NCBI GenBank assembly: GCA_025200525.1
Contig: CM045763.1
Location: 91,033,015-91,097,014, forward strand
DNA length: 64,000 nucleotides
Reading direction: 5' to 3'
Origin: Camellia lanceoleosa
Taxonomy: Eukaryota; Streptophyta; Magnoliopsida; Ericales; Theaceae
Part shown: positions 24,259 to 36,633 of the stretch, piece by piece
How positions within the stretch are numbered: the stretch's first letter is position 1
Layout of the letters: each line of letters opens with the position of its first letter
Program-made: the position numbers and the translations under genes
Notes under the pieces: model-generated
The model's input: only the letters and a program-made list of their open reading frames with translations
Told to the model about the DNA's origin: nothing
Database searches by the model: none

Positions 24259-24692
24259 CAATTGTGATTGGGAGCTTGAATTTGAGCCCCCCGAATTTCT
24301 TGATTTTTTTTTTTTCAGAAGAAGAAAATCAGAGGAAAAATGAGGAGAAGAAGAAGAAGAATTGGAGGGGAGGGGGCCAACAAAATTCGGCTAGAGAGGC
24401 TAAGGCAGACCTGAGGCGACGGCCTGAGAGTAGGCGGGTCAAGGCGACGAGTCATTGCTACAACGATTGAGTTTCCAGTTTGGTCAAGAATCTGACGATG
24501 AACCTCTCTTTCTCTCTCTTTCTCTCTTCCCCTCTTCTGCTCTCTTTCTCTCCCTCTTCCTCTCTGCGACGAAAATGGAAAATGGAAAAACGACTAGAAA
24601 ATAGAAGAAAAAAAAGGGGAAAAAAAAAATGCCCAAAACGACGTCGTTTTGGGCATTCGGGAGGAAAAGTTTCAAGCTACAAACCTTTATTC
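24259..24692. mobile_element. Mutator-like MITE with ACGACGTCGT palindrome
   Basis: 434 bp between direct repeats AACAGGATTA (24249-24258 and 24693-24702). The ends align inverted without gaps for about 38 positions, including GAGCTTGAA/GTAGCTTGAA and CCCCGAAT/TCCCGAAT. One palindrome, GCCCAAAACGACGTCGTTTT, lies at about 24631 near the right end only. It is related to the element at 20966-22296. Confidence 0.8.
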
Positions 24693-24865
24693 AACAGGAT
24701 TAATATGCCTCTTCCCTTGAAGTCGCTCTTACTCACCCTCTTGGAAGACCCAAATTGGCACCCCGCCGCGAGGGGAGGGAGCGGCCGTGTGTGTGTAAAA
24801 TAACAGGATTAATATGCCTCTTCTCTTAGAGTTGCTCTTACCCTCTTCGAAGACCCAAATTCTAG
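24693..24865 (+). repeat. tandem duplication, period about 109 bp
   Basis: AACAGGATTAATATGCCTCT and CTCTTACTCACCCTCTTGGA GACCCAAATT-type text at 24693-24760 recur at 24802-24860 with small differences. Confidence 0.8.
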
Positions 24866-25534
24866 GAGGGGCGAGCTGGTGTCACCATTAGAAAAAGACA
24901 TACACATGGATTGAAAATAAGTTGTTTGATGAGTTTAAAATTGTGTTTAATTTTGAATTTTTAATGAGTCTAGTACGAGTTGAGTTCGAGTAACTTGATT
25001 GTTTGTAATATAAGTAAACTTATCGAGTTGAGTTTTTTTTTTTTTTAAATAATAAATGTTATACACAGTATATTAAAATTATATTCAAACTTGATTTGTT
25101 TATGTAACTTTTGAACTAACTTTTAATAAGTCAAACATGAGTTAATTTTAAGTAACTTGATTCGTTTAACATGAGTTCAAATGTTATGAATAATTTTTTG
25201 TGTCGACTTTTTTAATAATTTTTTTTTTTTTTTTTTTTGCTTTTTAAATGTACCTAATTTAGATACACTTAAAAAGTAAAATATTTATGAATTTTTTTTA
25301 AAAAAAATCACTAAATACATAATACTAGTTGAACCCAAACAAAATTTAAAATATATATATTAAAAAAAATCTAAATTATTCTAATTTATCCACCATTTAC
25401 ATATTATTAAAAAATTGAAGAAAAAAAAAAACACATAATGCTATTTTACTTAACTACTTACCATTCTCACTTGTCATCGTACTTATTATTAAAAGTGACA
25501 AAAGAAATATATATTGAGAGAGGGTGCGATGTGT
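24866..25534. other. AT-rich intergenic, old repeat debris
   Basis: Contains GAGTCTAGTACGAGTTGAGT and TAAGTCAAACATGAGTTAAT-type text similar to the GAGTT/CGAACTC foldback at 28490-29130. No gene. Confidence 0.4.
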
Positions 25535-25830
25535 CCCTATCTATCTCTATGTTATATAAAGAAAATAGAGTTTTTAATTCACAAATCTTATAAGAGTTCT
25601 AATATCTTAATTTTAATTTTTTAATTTTTTGATTTAAAAAAAAAAATCTCAACATTTTTTTATTTCTCTTAACTCACAAGCTTTTTTGACTTCTCACACA
25701 TCTACTGTCGCACTCGTTTCAACTTCTCTCATACACTATAATTAGTGATGTAATTGTTAAATTATTTTTATAAAAAAATTTAAAAAAATAATTTGTATAT
25801 TAAAACCATATCCAAAACAAATAAAAATTC
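25535..25830 (+). mobile_element. degraded relative of Helitron candidate
   Basis: TATATAAAGAAAATAGAGTT, TCTAATATCTTAATTTTAAT, TTTTTTGATTTAAAAAAAAA and CATACACTATAATTAGTGAT run parallel to 42320-43175 in the Helitron candidate. The terminal CTAG is not clear here. Confidence 0.45.
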
Positions 25831-27434
25831 TTTTTAAAAAATAACATGTTGCAATTGCAAAAAAAGAGAGAGAAAGAAAAAAAAAATACACTGTGCATTT
25901 CATTAATAATGCTCAAAAAATGTGCCAAGTGTTTGTGTAAAGACTTGACATATATCCACTCTCAAATTATCAATATAGATGAAACCAAATAACTCAATTT
26001 TAATGGCTAACAAATATTAGAAGCCCGACCATTGAAACCTAATAACTATTAATTAATAGAATTTAGCAATTGAAAGGCCAAATCACATCTTTTTGTCTTC
26101 TCAAATGTTTTCTTTTGTTGATTCATGTATTCATTCTACTAAATTGGACGTGTGGAAATGTGAGAAATATTAAAATTATATATTGAATTATGTAATTGTT
26201 GTGATGAAAAATAAATGTCGTATTCTCCTTCTATGGCGATTTATCTGGGTATACTTCCAATTAAAACGTCAGGTGTACTTCTACATTATCATTGAATGTT
26301 ACTTTCACTTTTTTAAATACTTTGTCTCACAATTGTTTGTATTTTGTGTTATAAAATTTATTACATCTGTGTTTGCTAAAACTATTAAATGGACCTAATG
26401 CAAGAAGTGCAGACTATTTCAATGTCATTCTCGGGATTAGAAATACAAAAATATATACAAAAAGTATATGAATAGACAAGATTTTACAAAATTTATTTAT
26501 GAGTCTCACTTCTTAAAAATCCTATAATTAATTTATTTTTTGTTTTATATTTTATGTTTGGTTTCAATACTTTTTTTATATAATTTTTTTTATTTTCTTT
26601 AAAATTTTATTTTTTAAAAATAAATAAATAAATCATTTTCTATTTCAAACAATTTTATTTTTGTTTTTATTTTTTATTTTTTCTTAAAGTAGTTTTAGTT
26701 TTTGGACAATTACTTAGTTTTAGTTTTTGGGCAATTACTTACTCTCTTCTTTTTTTTTTCTCTATATGTTGTAATTTTATGCATTTTAAGTATATGATAT
26801 TTTTACTAATACATGCACTATGAAAAAAGTATCATGCGTAAATCAAGTAAGAAGAAAATAAATAAATAAAATAATACGATGAATGTGGAGCAAAAATCAA
26901 ATATCAAAATTGCCAAAGCAAGTAAGTAAATAAACCAGGAGAATAGAATGTTTAACAATAGACATTTGAAAATTTGCAACAAAGTTTTATAACTTTCCTT
27001 TTTGTTAAGAAAATTTTATTTGGTATTAGCTAAATAAAATGTTTTTAAAATAGTTTTTTTTTTATTTTGAAATTAAAACTATAGTAAATTTATATAAGCA
27101 TAATTGCTAACCACATTATATTGATTACCTTTTTCGGTCTTATTTTTTTAAGTATTTATATAGAAGTAAAAAAAAAAATAAAAGTCGTTAAGAATAAATT
27201 TTTTCCTTAATTTAGTTATAAATTTTGCCCGTACATTATTTTTAAATTTTGAATAAAAGTAAACATAAAATAATTGATTGAAGATGTTGCATTTGTTATA
27301 TTTCTTTTTCTGTGTGCAAAAAATAAATAAATAAATAAATAAGACATTTAAAAATCACAGTTCATATATATATATAAATAATTATAAAACACAACCCGTG
27401 CATAACACAGGTAAAACAGTAATTTATAGTTATT
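25831..27434. other. AT-rich intergenic, no gene
   Basis: Very AT-rich. A hairpin-like AACCCGTGCATAACACAGGT at about 27391 looks like a worn Helitron 3' hairpin, but no CTRR end follows. Confidence 0.4.
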
Positions 27435-27776
27435 GGCTTCGTTTGGAAAGTGACTATTTTTTAGACTCTTTGGCTATTTGGAAGAGAGAGCTCCGCGGAG
27501 ATAGGTCCGCCGAAGAGAGATTAATGAGTCGAAGTCGTGTTTCTTCAGTCCGTGAGTGAGAGATGCAAGAGATGAGAGAGATAATGGTAGATGGTGTGAA
27601 ATGAGTTATAAGATGGGTTGAATCCGTATTCCCAAGTTGAAACAGTCAAAGTGTAAAACGGTAATTACACCTCATAATGCAACCCAGCTGTACAAATAGC
27701 CTCACCACCCAGGCTTTTTGGCTATTTTCAAATTTAAGGTTATAATAGTCTGGATTTCGTTTTCCCAAACAATGCC
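27435..27776. mobile_element. MITE with GGCTTCGTTTGG / GGCATTGTTTGG ends
   Basis: 342 bp. The left end GGCTTCGTTTGGAAAGTGAC and the reverse complement of the right end (GGCATTGTTTGGGAAAACGA) form an imperfect inverted repeat. ATT lies on both outer flanks, a possible 3-bp duplication. The centre is GC-richer, with GAGCTCCGCGGAG. Confidence 0.6.
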
Positions 27777-27877
27777 ATTAAAATGGCTTGTTGGTGTTGT
27801 TTTATAATCGTTGAAAAAGATTCGCATGTTTATAACCATTGGATGACCTATCGAAATCCTTCCCAAATCCTAATCTT

Positions 27878-28170
27878 CCGTTTGGATTGAAGGGTTTGGT
27901 GAAAAAAGAAAAGCAATTGAGAGAATAATATTTATCATCACTTATTTTTATGATTAATAAGATGAGTAATTGTGAGAAATGAAGACTAAATCAAATCACA
28001 CCAAATTAAGTTTTGTTTCTCACTACGAATGGTGAGATTTTGTGAGAAAATAAAATTATTCTTTTAATCATAATACATCCAAAAAAAAAATTAAAAAATC
28101 ACAATCATTTCTTTTTATATAAAACTCTAATTATTTCTTTTCTTTTTTCACATCTCAATCCAAACAGATT
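27878..28170. mobile_element. MITE candidate with CYGTTTGGATTGA ends
   Basis: CCGTTTGGATTGAAGGGTTT at the left and CTCAATCCAAACAG at the right are inverted matches, with GTGAAAAAAG shared just inside both ends. The interior is AT-rich and no ORF was found. Confidence 0.55.
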
Positions 28171-28489
28171 GTAAATCTTAAACCCTTCGATCTGAGGGTA
28201 CCTGTTATGCTCCAAGCACAGCAGGATGTGTTTTGCGGACAAACGGTGCCGCCTTGGTACTCTGTTACTTTTTTTAAAAAAAATTTATTTTTTAGGGTCT
28301 TTCTTTTCATTTTTTTTTCCTGGTTTTTTTAAAACACTTTTTTAAATTAATACTAAAATTTCTAAGTATTATTTCAAGATTACTTACAACAGTGGCAGGT
28401 AATTGTGCTTTAATTATTAAACAAATTAACAACTGAAATGTATATTTTATAGGTTTTAAGCCTTTTTTTTTTTTTTGGCCTAAGTGGCT

Positions 28490-29130
28490 GCAGCATAAAA
28501 GTTCACCTGTAAATACAACTCAAATAGGTTTCTAATGAGACGAATCGAGAAACTTTAGTCTATTTTCACTTATTTATTAAGATTTTAATGACTTTCAATT
28601 CGAACTCAATAAAAATTTAATAAATTAAACTCAAGCCGAGTTAACTTAAATTTGACTCGAGTTTAAGTCTATTCACGAGCCTTAATGAGTAAAAAACATT
28701 ATAAATTTATACTTGTATATATGAGACTAAATTTATAATTGAAACTTTATTTATACAATTATATATACAATATATATAAATATATTAAAAAAAAGTCAAT
28801 ATTTTACCAAAATAATAATATCTACACCACTATATATAAATGTATTATTTATAATTAGCTATACATTTTTTAAATATATAAATAACATATTTATCTTATT
28901 TTTATTCATATTTTTGTATTATTTAATATTATATAAATAATATATTTATGTTATTATTTAAATAAATATTAAAGGAGCCGAGGTTTAATGTGTTTGAACT
29001 TTTTATTAATATTTTAATGAGCTTGAGTTCAAGCTCGAACGTAATAAAAATTTAACGAACCGAGTTCGAATGAGTCCTTATTGAGCCGAATTCAAACATG
29101 TTCACGAACGGCTCTATTCATTTGCAACCC
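28490..29130. mobile_element. foldback repeat rich in CGAACTC/GAGTTCG
   Basis: Left arm has ATTCGAACTCAATAAAAATT and CAAGCCGAGTTAAC. The right arm repeats GCTCGAACGTAATAAAAATT, AACCGAGTTCGAATGAG and GTTCACGAACGGCTC, partly inverted. This belongs to a style of abundant plant repeat. It has no coding capacity. Confidence 0.5.
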
Positions 29131-29164
29131 TAAACTCAAATGATAATGAATAATTACATGTTAT

Positions 29165-29575
29165 TTTGGAACTAGATTTTCTCTAGTACACAAAGTGAGT
29201 TGGACCATATTGTTTGGCCCGTGGGTCTCACCACGAGTTCTCTGTGACGGTCCCATTGATGTTTATCGATTTTGTTTTGATAATCTAAACCATTTATATT
29301 ATAGGATTCGTTGTGTATATCATCCATATAAAAAAATCAGATTAATCAGACATGCGTAATCCCATTATCTGGCCATTATTTCATTAAAAAATTGTTTATT
29401 TTTTAAAACATAAATGTGGTCTTCTTATAGATTAGAGATGTTTAATTGACTTGATTTTTTTTATGAATGATCTATTTGACGAACCCTGCAATATGAATGA
29501 TTTGGATCATCGGAATAAATTCAGAAAATGCCCCCACATGCTCACAACATGGTGGTGTGCCTCAGAGGCACAACA
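29165..29575. mobile_element. foldback MITE candidate
   Basis: TAATCTAAACCATTTATATT with GGATTCGTTGTGTATATCAT on the left matches, inverted, AATATGAATGATTTGGATCA and ATGAATGATCTATTTGACGA on the right. The boundaries are approximate. Confidence 0.5.
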
Positions 29576-30139
29576 CCCTCCCAAATTTCGAGTTCTACCT
29601 CAATGATTCAAACCAACCATGTTAGTTTATTACATCTGTCAACCAAAAAATAAATAGTTTAGTTTTCAAATAATATTTATCTTTTATTTTTTGACAAATA
29701 AATGTCATAAACTAAAGGGGCTATGATTATCGAATTGATTTTATTTTATTTTAATAAATGATTTATATGTTATGATCTAAAAAGTTAACAATTCAGATTG
29801 ACGAGGTGAGCCATGTAATGAGCTTTACGGGAAACAAACATCACGGTCCAAATTGAAGAATCTTGTTGATTTGATTAAAAATTAACCAATTAAGATATAT
29901 TTACTTATCATCTTAGTTTAGTGATAATATTTGGGAAAATTACTTTTCAGTGGTTCAACCAAAACATTAATACAAATTCATGAAAAAAATTATAATTTAA
30001 TTATTAATAATTTTACCACTTATTTATAATTTTATTTTAAAATATACACTAAATTGAATTTTTCCCATAATATTTTAGGAGTCTTTATCAATATTTTAAA
30101 CATAAGAAAAGGTCATTTCAAGCAACACCGCCCAAATAA
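29576..30139. other. AT-rich intergenic, no gene
   Basis: No feature could be supported beyond AT-rich, repeat-like DNA. Confidence 0.4.
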
Positions 30140-31719
30140 CATAATATATAAGGGAAAAAAAGGACTTTTTAGTGAGAAGTCTTTTAAGAGTTCTAAATTC
30201 TCATCTTAATTTTTTTGATTTTTTTAATTTTAAATAATTACTTTTATTTGATAATCTCATATCGGGAAAAGAAGGGAAAAAATAAATTGTTTTAGTCATA
30301 TAAAGAAAATCTTCTTGTGAGAGTTTTAATATCTAATACTAATTTTCTTAATTTCAAACAATTAAGAAAATCTCCATTAGCTAACTTTTATTTTAGTGAG
30401 AAGCCTTCTAGGAGTTCCAAATCCTCATTCTAATTTTCTTTATTTTAAATAAGTACTTTTATTTGATAATCCCACATCTGAAAAATAAGAGGAGAAAAAA
30501 TGAATTGTTTTACTTATATAAAAAGAATCATATATTTTCATCTCATTTAGTAAGGAGCCTTCTAAGAGTTTCAATATCTCATATTAATTTTCTTGATTTT
30601 CTTAATTTTAAACAATTAAGAAAATCTCCAGTGGCTAATTTTTATTTGATAATCTCATATTAGGAAAATAAGGAAAAAGTGCATTGTTTAGGTTGGGATA
30701 GTTTAGGTTGGAAGCTTTTATCATAATTTAGGTTGATGGTTCACCAAACTATACGGTGAAAATATGTCTCTCCAATAGGAGGTCAACTTATATAATTTAA
30801 ATAATTTTTTTAACAATTAATGTTATTATTATTATTATAATAAAAAGGTTTCGAAATTTGGAGGCCGTCACCCATCTCCCCCAATTGGATTCAACTTGCT
30901 TGTATGACTACAATTAATTATATTTTTAAAACAATATTTTGCTCCAAATGCAATGATACAAGTTAATTCCACGATTATGACAACATGGATGACAATGTAA
31001 CAAGCCACATGTCAGAGATGAGAAGAGATCAGTTGATTGACTTTGATTTATTTTCAGTTTTATTAGTAACATTCTGAACAAATTAAATTTCGATTTACTT
31101 TGAACTAGACTATCGTTTATAATCACTTAATTTTATTATATTTAATTTTTAAAAATAAATAATATATAATTTTATAAATAGATTATATGTTTTTATTAAC
31201 AATAAATACATTGAAATCACATGAACATAACTTTAGAATGAATTTAATTTTTTTTTTTAATATACATATGAGTTTACAAAATGATCAAGTATGATAAATT
31301 TATCAACCTAAAATATGTCTCTGTAATTCTCTTTCACTAGCTTCCATTTACCTTTTATTTTACAATTCCACATCAGAAAAAGAAAAAAAAAAGTGAATAG
31401 TTTTACTTACATAAAGTGAATCTTATACTCTCATTTATATAAGCAAATGAGATTTTTAGTGAGAAGCCCTATTATACTCATTTTTTTGATTTTTTTTTTT
31501 AATTTTAAACAATTAAAAAAATCCTCATTGGCTAGCTTCTATTTACCTTTTATTTTACAATCCCAAATCAAAAAAAAAAAAAAAAAAAAAAAGGTGAATT
31601 GTTTCATTTATATAGAGTGAATCTTATGCTCCAATTTATATAAATTATTGAAATTTCTTAATTTTAAACAATTAAGAAAATCCCCATTTGTTAGCTTCCG
31701 TTTAACTTTTATTTTACAA

Positions 31720-31769
31720 TCTCACATCGAGAAAAGAAGGAAAAAGTAAATTGTTTCACTTATATAAAG
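31720..31769 (+). promoter_or_regulatory. snRNA-promoter-like USE + TATA pair
   Basis: TCTCACATCG at 31720-31729 and TATATAAAG at 31761-31769, with a 31-nt gap. The plant USE is RTCCCACATCG, and polymerase II snRNA genes have a wider USE-TATA gap than U6. This spacing is nearer the wider class. It may be chance resemblance in a repeat. Confidence 0.45.
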
Positions 31770-31986
31770 TGAATCTTATGCTTCCATTTATATAAGTAAA
31801 AGAAAATTTTTAGTGAGAAGCCCTATAATCAATTCTAATTTTTTTTGTTTGTGTGTTTAAGAACACATGTACAATACTCCTAGCATATCACCCGTGTTAT
31901 GTGAAGGTGCACTGTGAATGTGCTTTTGTAAACATAGTTTCAATCTGCAATTTAATGTGCATATCCATTTAACTTTTATTTTACAA

Positions 31987-32036
31987 TCTCACATCGAGAA
32001 AAGAAATAAAAAGTGAATTGTTTCACTTATATAAAG
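31987..32036 (+). promoter_or_regulatory. snRNA-promoter-like USE + TATA pair
   Basis: TCTCACATCG at 31987-31996 and TATATAAAG at 32028-32036. The spacing is the same as in the neighbouring copies. Confidence 0.45.
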
Positions 32037-32266
32037 TGAATTTTATGCTCCCATTTATATAAGTAAAAGAAGATTTTTAGTGAAAAACCCTATAATAAAT
32101 ACCAAATTTTTTTGATTTTCTTAATTTTAAGCAATTAAGAAAATCTCCATTGGTTAGGTTCAATTTAACTTTTATTGTACAATTCCACATAAACGTTTTG
32201 ATTTTAAAAATAATTTTGTATGAGGTTTTGCAACTCTCATAATATTTAACTTTAAAATAATTACAA

Positions 32267-32316
32267 TCTCACATCGAGAAAAGAAATAAAAAGTAAGTTG
32301 TTTCACTTATATAAAG
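32267..32316 (+). promoter_or_regulatory. snRNA-promoter-like USE + TATA pair
   Basis: TCTCACATCG at 32267-32276 and TATATAAAG at 32308-32316. The linker is nearly identical to that of the 31987 copy. Confidence 0.45.
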
Positions 32317-33350
32317 TGAATCTTGTATTCTCATTTAATATTATAATATTGTGCATGTTTTAGTTCAAGATTGTTTAAATTTTAAAATAAAATTTAAAGG
32401 TTTTAATTAATTAATTTTGTTGTAAGTTGGTTGGTCTTTTAACTTAGCCGATTAAGCTTAATCGTTTTCAGTTTGACTGATTCACTGGTTTAACTACGGA
32501 TTTAGCTGTTTTATCAAAATGTATTATTTAGATTTGTTTGATTTAAAATAAATTAAGATTGGCCTTATTAAAAATTGAACGACTGAGATTGCTTGATTAG
32601 AAATGAACTTCCCGTTTAAACAACTGTTATCTTTTATTTTATAATCCCGCATCTGGAAAAGGAGGAAAAAATGAGTTGTTTTATTATAAAAACCTTATGC
32701 TCCCATTTAATATTTTAATACTATGTATATTTCAGTCCAAGACAGTTTAAATTTTAAAATTAAAAAAAAATTTAAAAGTTTTAATTAATTAATTTTTTAT
32801 ATAAATTGGTTAGTCATTTAACCTAGCCGGTAGGGTGAACCATTTTCAATTTGACTAATTTGCTGATTTAACTAGAATTTTAACAATTTTATCAAAAATA
32901 TATTAATTAACTTTATTTAATTCAAAATAAATTAAAAATTAACCTAATTAAAGATTAAATTACTTGGGATAAATTACAATGACACCCCTTGAGATTTGTT
33001 GTGAAAACTCATATTTAATTATTCTTAAAAGAAAACAAATAAATAAATAAATTAATTAATTAATTATATTCAGAATCTACCTAAAATATATAATAGTGTA
33101 AAAATTAATTTTAAATTATCCCCATTCAATCACTAACAAAGACCTTATTAAGAATAATAATTTATCAGATGTTCAATATTTATTGTTATAAATTATTTTA
33201 ACAACATACAAAAAAAAAAAAGAAAAAAAAAAAGAGGAGAAGAATCAGATTCTCGGTGGCAGGAAGTGCCACCTGCTAACTTGCATGTAAGCATGGAAAA
33301 TTTCATTCCATCATGGTTCTTGGGTTGAGTAGATTTGTGGCAAGAAATAA

Positions 33351-33352
<2 letters not shown>

Positions 33353-33382
<30 letters not shown>
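33353..33382 (+). repeat. (GA)n microsatellite
   Basis: A GA run of about 15 units within the nested block. Confidence 0.95.
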
Positions 33383-33386
<4 letters not shown>

Positions 33387-33599
33387 AAGCTCTGCATGAT
33401 TTATATATATACCCAACAAGGACTGAGCATACTCTCAGATGCATACAAAAAGAAGGCATAAGTATATACATGCATGCCTTTGGACGGGTAATGAGAGACT
33501 TAAAAAAAAAAAAATTTAGTAGAAGCAGAAGAAGAGAAGAAGGTTAAGGAAGCAAAATTTTTCTACTATTTCATCACCCATTTGAATCCAACTATTAAG

Positions 33600-35761
33600 T
33601 AAGAAAAAAACCCTCTTAACCTTCTCATTTCTTTTTATTAATGAAGTTTTCAGATTATGTTCTTGTGATTAAAATGACTACTCATAAATAGAAATTTTAT
33701 ATATATGCATAGAAATTTTATGATGTGTATATCAAGTGTTTGAAGATATTGATAGTCTTAAAATCATCTTATTATTGTAAAAAAATAAGTTTGCATGTGT
33801 AGTTTATACATTTAAAGAGAAGATTGAAAATAATCTGTCTGTTTTGAATCTGCTAGAATGTTTACCTGAATTTTTAGACAATTTTATACTCAAAATTTCG
33901 AGATGATTTCTTCTACAAAGTTGTTGAGAATGATGTCTAGTTCATTCAGGAATTTTGGCAACAATTTTTGAGCTTTTTACAAATTTATACAATTTTTTAA
34001 CTAAATCTGAAACTGTGTTGAAAATAATCTGTTTTGAATCTGCCAGAATATTTGTCCGAATTTTTAGACAATTTTATACTCAAAATTTCGAGATGATTTC
34101 TTCTAAAAAGTTGTTGAGAATGATGTCTAGTTCATCCAGGAATTTTGGAAACAATTTTTTAGCTGTCTACGAATTTATACAAATTTTTAACTAAATCTGA
34201 AACTGTGAGACAGATTTTACTATGTATTTGAAAATTTATTTAAAATTCTATACTAAGCCAAATCTGGTGATTTCTAACTAAAAGATGAAATTTGAGAAGT
34301 CTAGTTTCATGATAAATTTTTAGATTATAGATTTGATCTATAAATTTAAGCATGGAATTAATGTAAGGAAATGTGACAAATCTGTGTCATAAAAATTGCT
34401 GAAAATTTTACAAGATTATTTACATCTTATTTTTTTGAAATTCTTTTTGAAAAATGACCTAAACATCCCTATTGAGTATTTTGTTCGATTGCACGAATTT
34501 TAGTATTGTGTAAATAATTTATTTATAATTTTTAATACCTAAGTTACAATCTAAAATTTTCTGGACAGGATAAAATCATCACTTCAATATTGTGTTGGTC
34601 TAATCCATCATCTATTATAAATTAGTAATCCATGTATGAGTGTGTTGTGATTTATTTAATATTGTGCTAGTCTAATTTTGTAAATCAAAAATTTGTGCAT
34701 GTATGTAATTATGTTTTATTTCTTGTATCTAAGTTATTATGTTCATACCATGGTTTAAAGTAATTGTCTATTAAATTTTGTACATTGAATTATTATTGTG
34801 TGACATGTATAATGTTTTATGTTGGGAGTTTTTTTTTTTAGTAGGTATAACATTATTGGTGATTGGGATTTGAATAATTTGTGTTTAATATATAAATTAA
34901 TCGAAATGAATAATGGTATATATAAAGTTACTGATAGAGGATTAATACCGGGTATTCAAGGTAAGCCCTGATTTTTAATAATTTTTAAGTAAATTGTGAC
35001 GCGAAACCCTAAGATGGCACGGGGACTATTTGAACCCTTATCGGTACTTGGTTTTGGAATAAGGGTGGATGTGCGAGTGGCACGCAAGGAAGTTACGTAT
35101 CCCTGACAGACCGTTCTCTTGGGGCAGACCTTTCTCTTGGGGCAGACCACGGATGTCACGGCTTGAGTATATAACTCCGGGCGTGAGCATCTTTGGTAGT
35201 TCTTGAATATTTGACCAAGGGGGGTTTCCAAATTAACCGTGGCCATGACTTAGTGGTTGGTAAGTTAAATCTCTTTGGTGAGATTTCAAAGGTCACCTAA
35301 GTTATTAAAATTATTTGAATTATTTTAATGGTTGTAATTTATGTTTACGATTATATTATTATCTCGTGTTTATAATTTCATTATTTTCTCTAAAAAAGAA
35401 TGGTATGTTGGTTATGTTTTCTTACTGTGTTGCAAAACTCATGGCATATATTTTGTTGCCCTGGCATTTCATGCCAAATTATGTCGAAGAAATGACTCAG
35501 ACTGAAATTGGAGCTACTGCTAATATCGAACCTTGGCTAACTTAGAGTCAAGATTTTATCAAAATAAAATCATGTTATCTCTTGTAATAGTATTTAACAA
35601 TGTTGTGACATTGTGTGTGAACTAGTAGTTTTATTTTGTTGTTGAACTTTGACTATGTACGAATTTAAAATTTCCTAATTAGTAGTTAAAATTTTATCTA
35701 ACAAGTTATTGTTATTTAAATCTTATGATGTTTCAAAAAAAAAAAAATTTTGGGGTGTCAC
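33600..35761 (+). mobile_element. gypsy-type LTR remnant
   Basis: The right end TTTTGGGGTGTCACA at 35747-35761 is typical of plant gypsy LTR ends. The 34980-35240 segment (ACGCGAAACCCTAAGATGGC, GTGGCACGCAAGGAAG, GACCACGGATGTCACGG) is GC-richer and LTR-like. The left boundary was not identified, so 33600 is a guess. A tandem duplication of the CTTGGGGCAGACC phrase lies at about 35105-35150. Confidence 0.45.
33826..34210 (+). repeat. tandem duplication, period about 190 bp
   Basis: GTTTTGAATCTGCTAGAATG ... CTAAATCTGAAACTGTG at 33841-34018 recurs at 34031-34208, with CAAAATTTCGAGATGATTTC and GAATGATGTCTAGTTCAT in both copies. Confidence 0.9.
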
Positions 35762-35883
35762 ATTTGTATTTAATATAAATTTCTCCCTCACATTTTGATA
35801 ATTACAACACCCTCCTTGAGGTTTATAGTCACAATACAAATTAACCCTTCCATTAGTTGACTATCAAGTCAAACTGAAATTTT

Positions 35884-36007
35884 GGGAGCTTCTATTAACA
35901 CACACTAAACCCCCTTTATACACACACTTAATGAAGGGAGTATGTAAAAAGTGTAGTGAGGAGGGATATGTAGAAAGTGTATATTGTGTGTGTAAATAGA
36001 AGCTCCC
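35884..36007. mobile_element. 124-bp MITE with 9-bp target duplication
   Basis: Begins GGGAGCTTCTATTAACACAC and ends TGTGTGTAAATAGAAGCTCCC. The 21-bp inverted repeats differ at one position. Both flanks are TGAAATTTT (35875-35883 and 36008-36016), a perfect 9-bp duplication. No ORF. The size and duplication fit a Mutator-type MITE. Confidence 0.92.
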
Positions 36008-36417
36008 TGAAATTTTGGCTTATTTTCACAATTAATTTTCTAAAATACCATATTTACCCTTTCATCTTTATACCTAGTTTTCTCTTTCTTCCCTCATTTC
36101 CACACACCTATATACCACAATCCACTATTACTCTGCAAACTACTTACCAGCCTCTCACTTATAAAAAAATACACCCCAACTAAAATAGTACACCTAACAC
36201 TATTGAGAGTTTCCACCATGAATTTTAGAAGCCATGAAGCTGAATCTTAAACCTCCAATTTTCAAAACTGAAAAAGCAAAAGTAACTTGGGTACACCATC
36301 ATTAGAATTGAAAATTTTCCTTGCATCATCTGGACTGAAACCAAGCATAGTGGTAAAAAAAAGCATAATATGCTCCATTTCATATAACATTATAAGTAAT
36401 GAATGTAAATTTGATCA

Positions 36418-36436
36418 TATATATATATATATATAT
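36418..36436 (+). repeat. (AT)n microsatellite
   Basis: About nine AT units. Confidence 0.9.
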
Positions 36437-36633
36437 CTTTTATGTATGTCATTATAGAAAATTTACTTTGAAAGTAAATATGGTTTGTAAAGATTTGAAG
36501 GTTGAATGGAATAGAGACCCTCCGTTTTTCATCCATTTTCTTCTCTCTCTAAAAACAAACCCATCAATGAAAATTCACTAATATCAAAACAAAATCAATA
36601 GCAGCAACAATGAGCTTATCCACCCATTACCCC

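Larger units (their letters stand above)
30140..32760 (+). repeat. cluster of degenerate repeats with USE-like + TATA motifs
   Basis: About nine related units, roughly 190-280 bp apart. Each has TTTAGTGAGAAGCC(CT), TTAAACAATTAAGAAAATC, a box like TCTCACATCGAG or TCCCACATCTG, an A-rich linker, then TTTCACTTATATAAAGTGAA. The best-preserved boxes are at 31720-31729, 31987-31996 and 32267-32276, each followed after 31 nt by TATATAAAG. Weaker copies lie at about 30255, 30470, 30650, 31366, 31561 and 32645. TCCCACATCG matches the plant snRNA upstream sequence element. No snRNA body follows any copy. Confidence 0.8.

Noticed and set aside
27391..27420. Second Helitron 3' end
   Set aside because: CCCGTGCATAACACAGGT can form a hairpin, but no CTRR tetranucleotide and no matching 5' start at a sensible distance could be shown.
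30140..32760. Functional snRNA genes after the USE+TATA boxes
   Set aside because: No U1, U2, U4, U5 or U6 sequence landmarks follow any copy; only promoter-like motifs are present.
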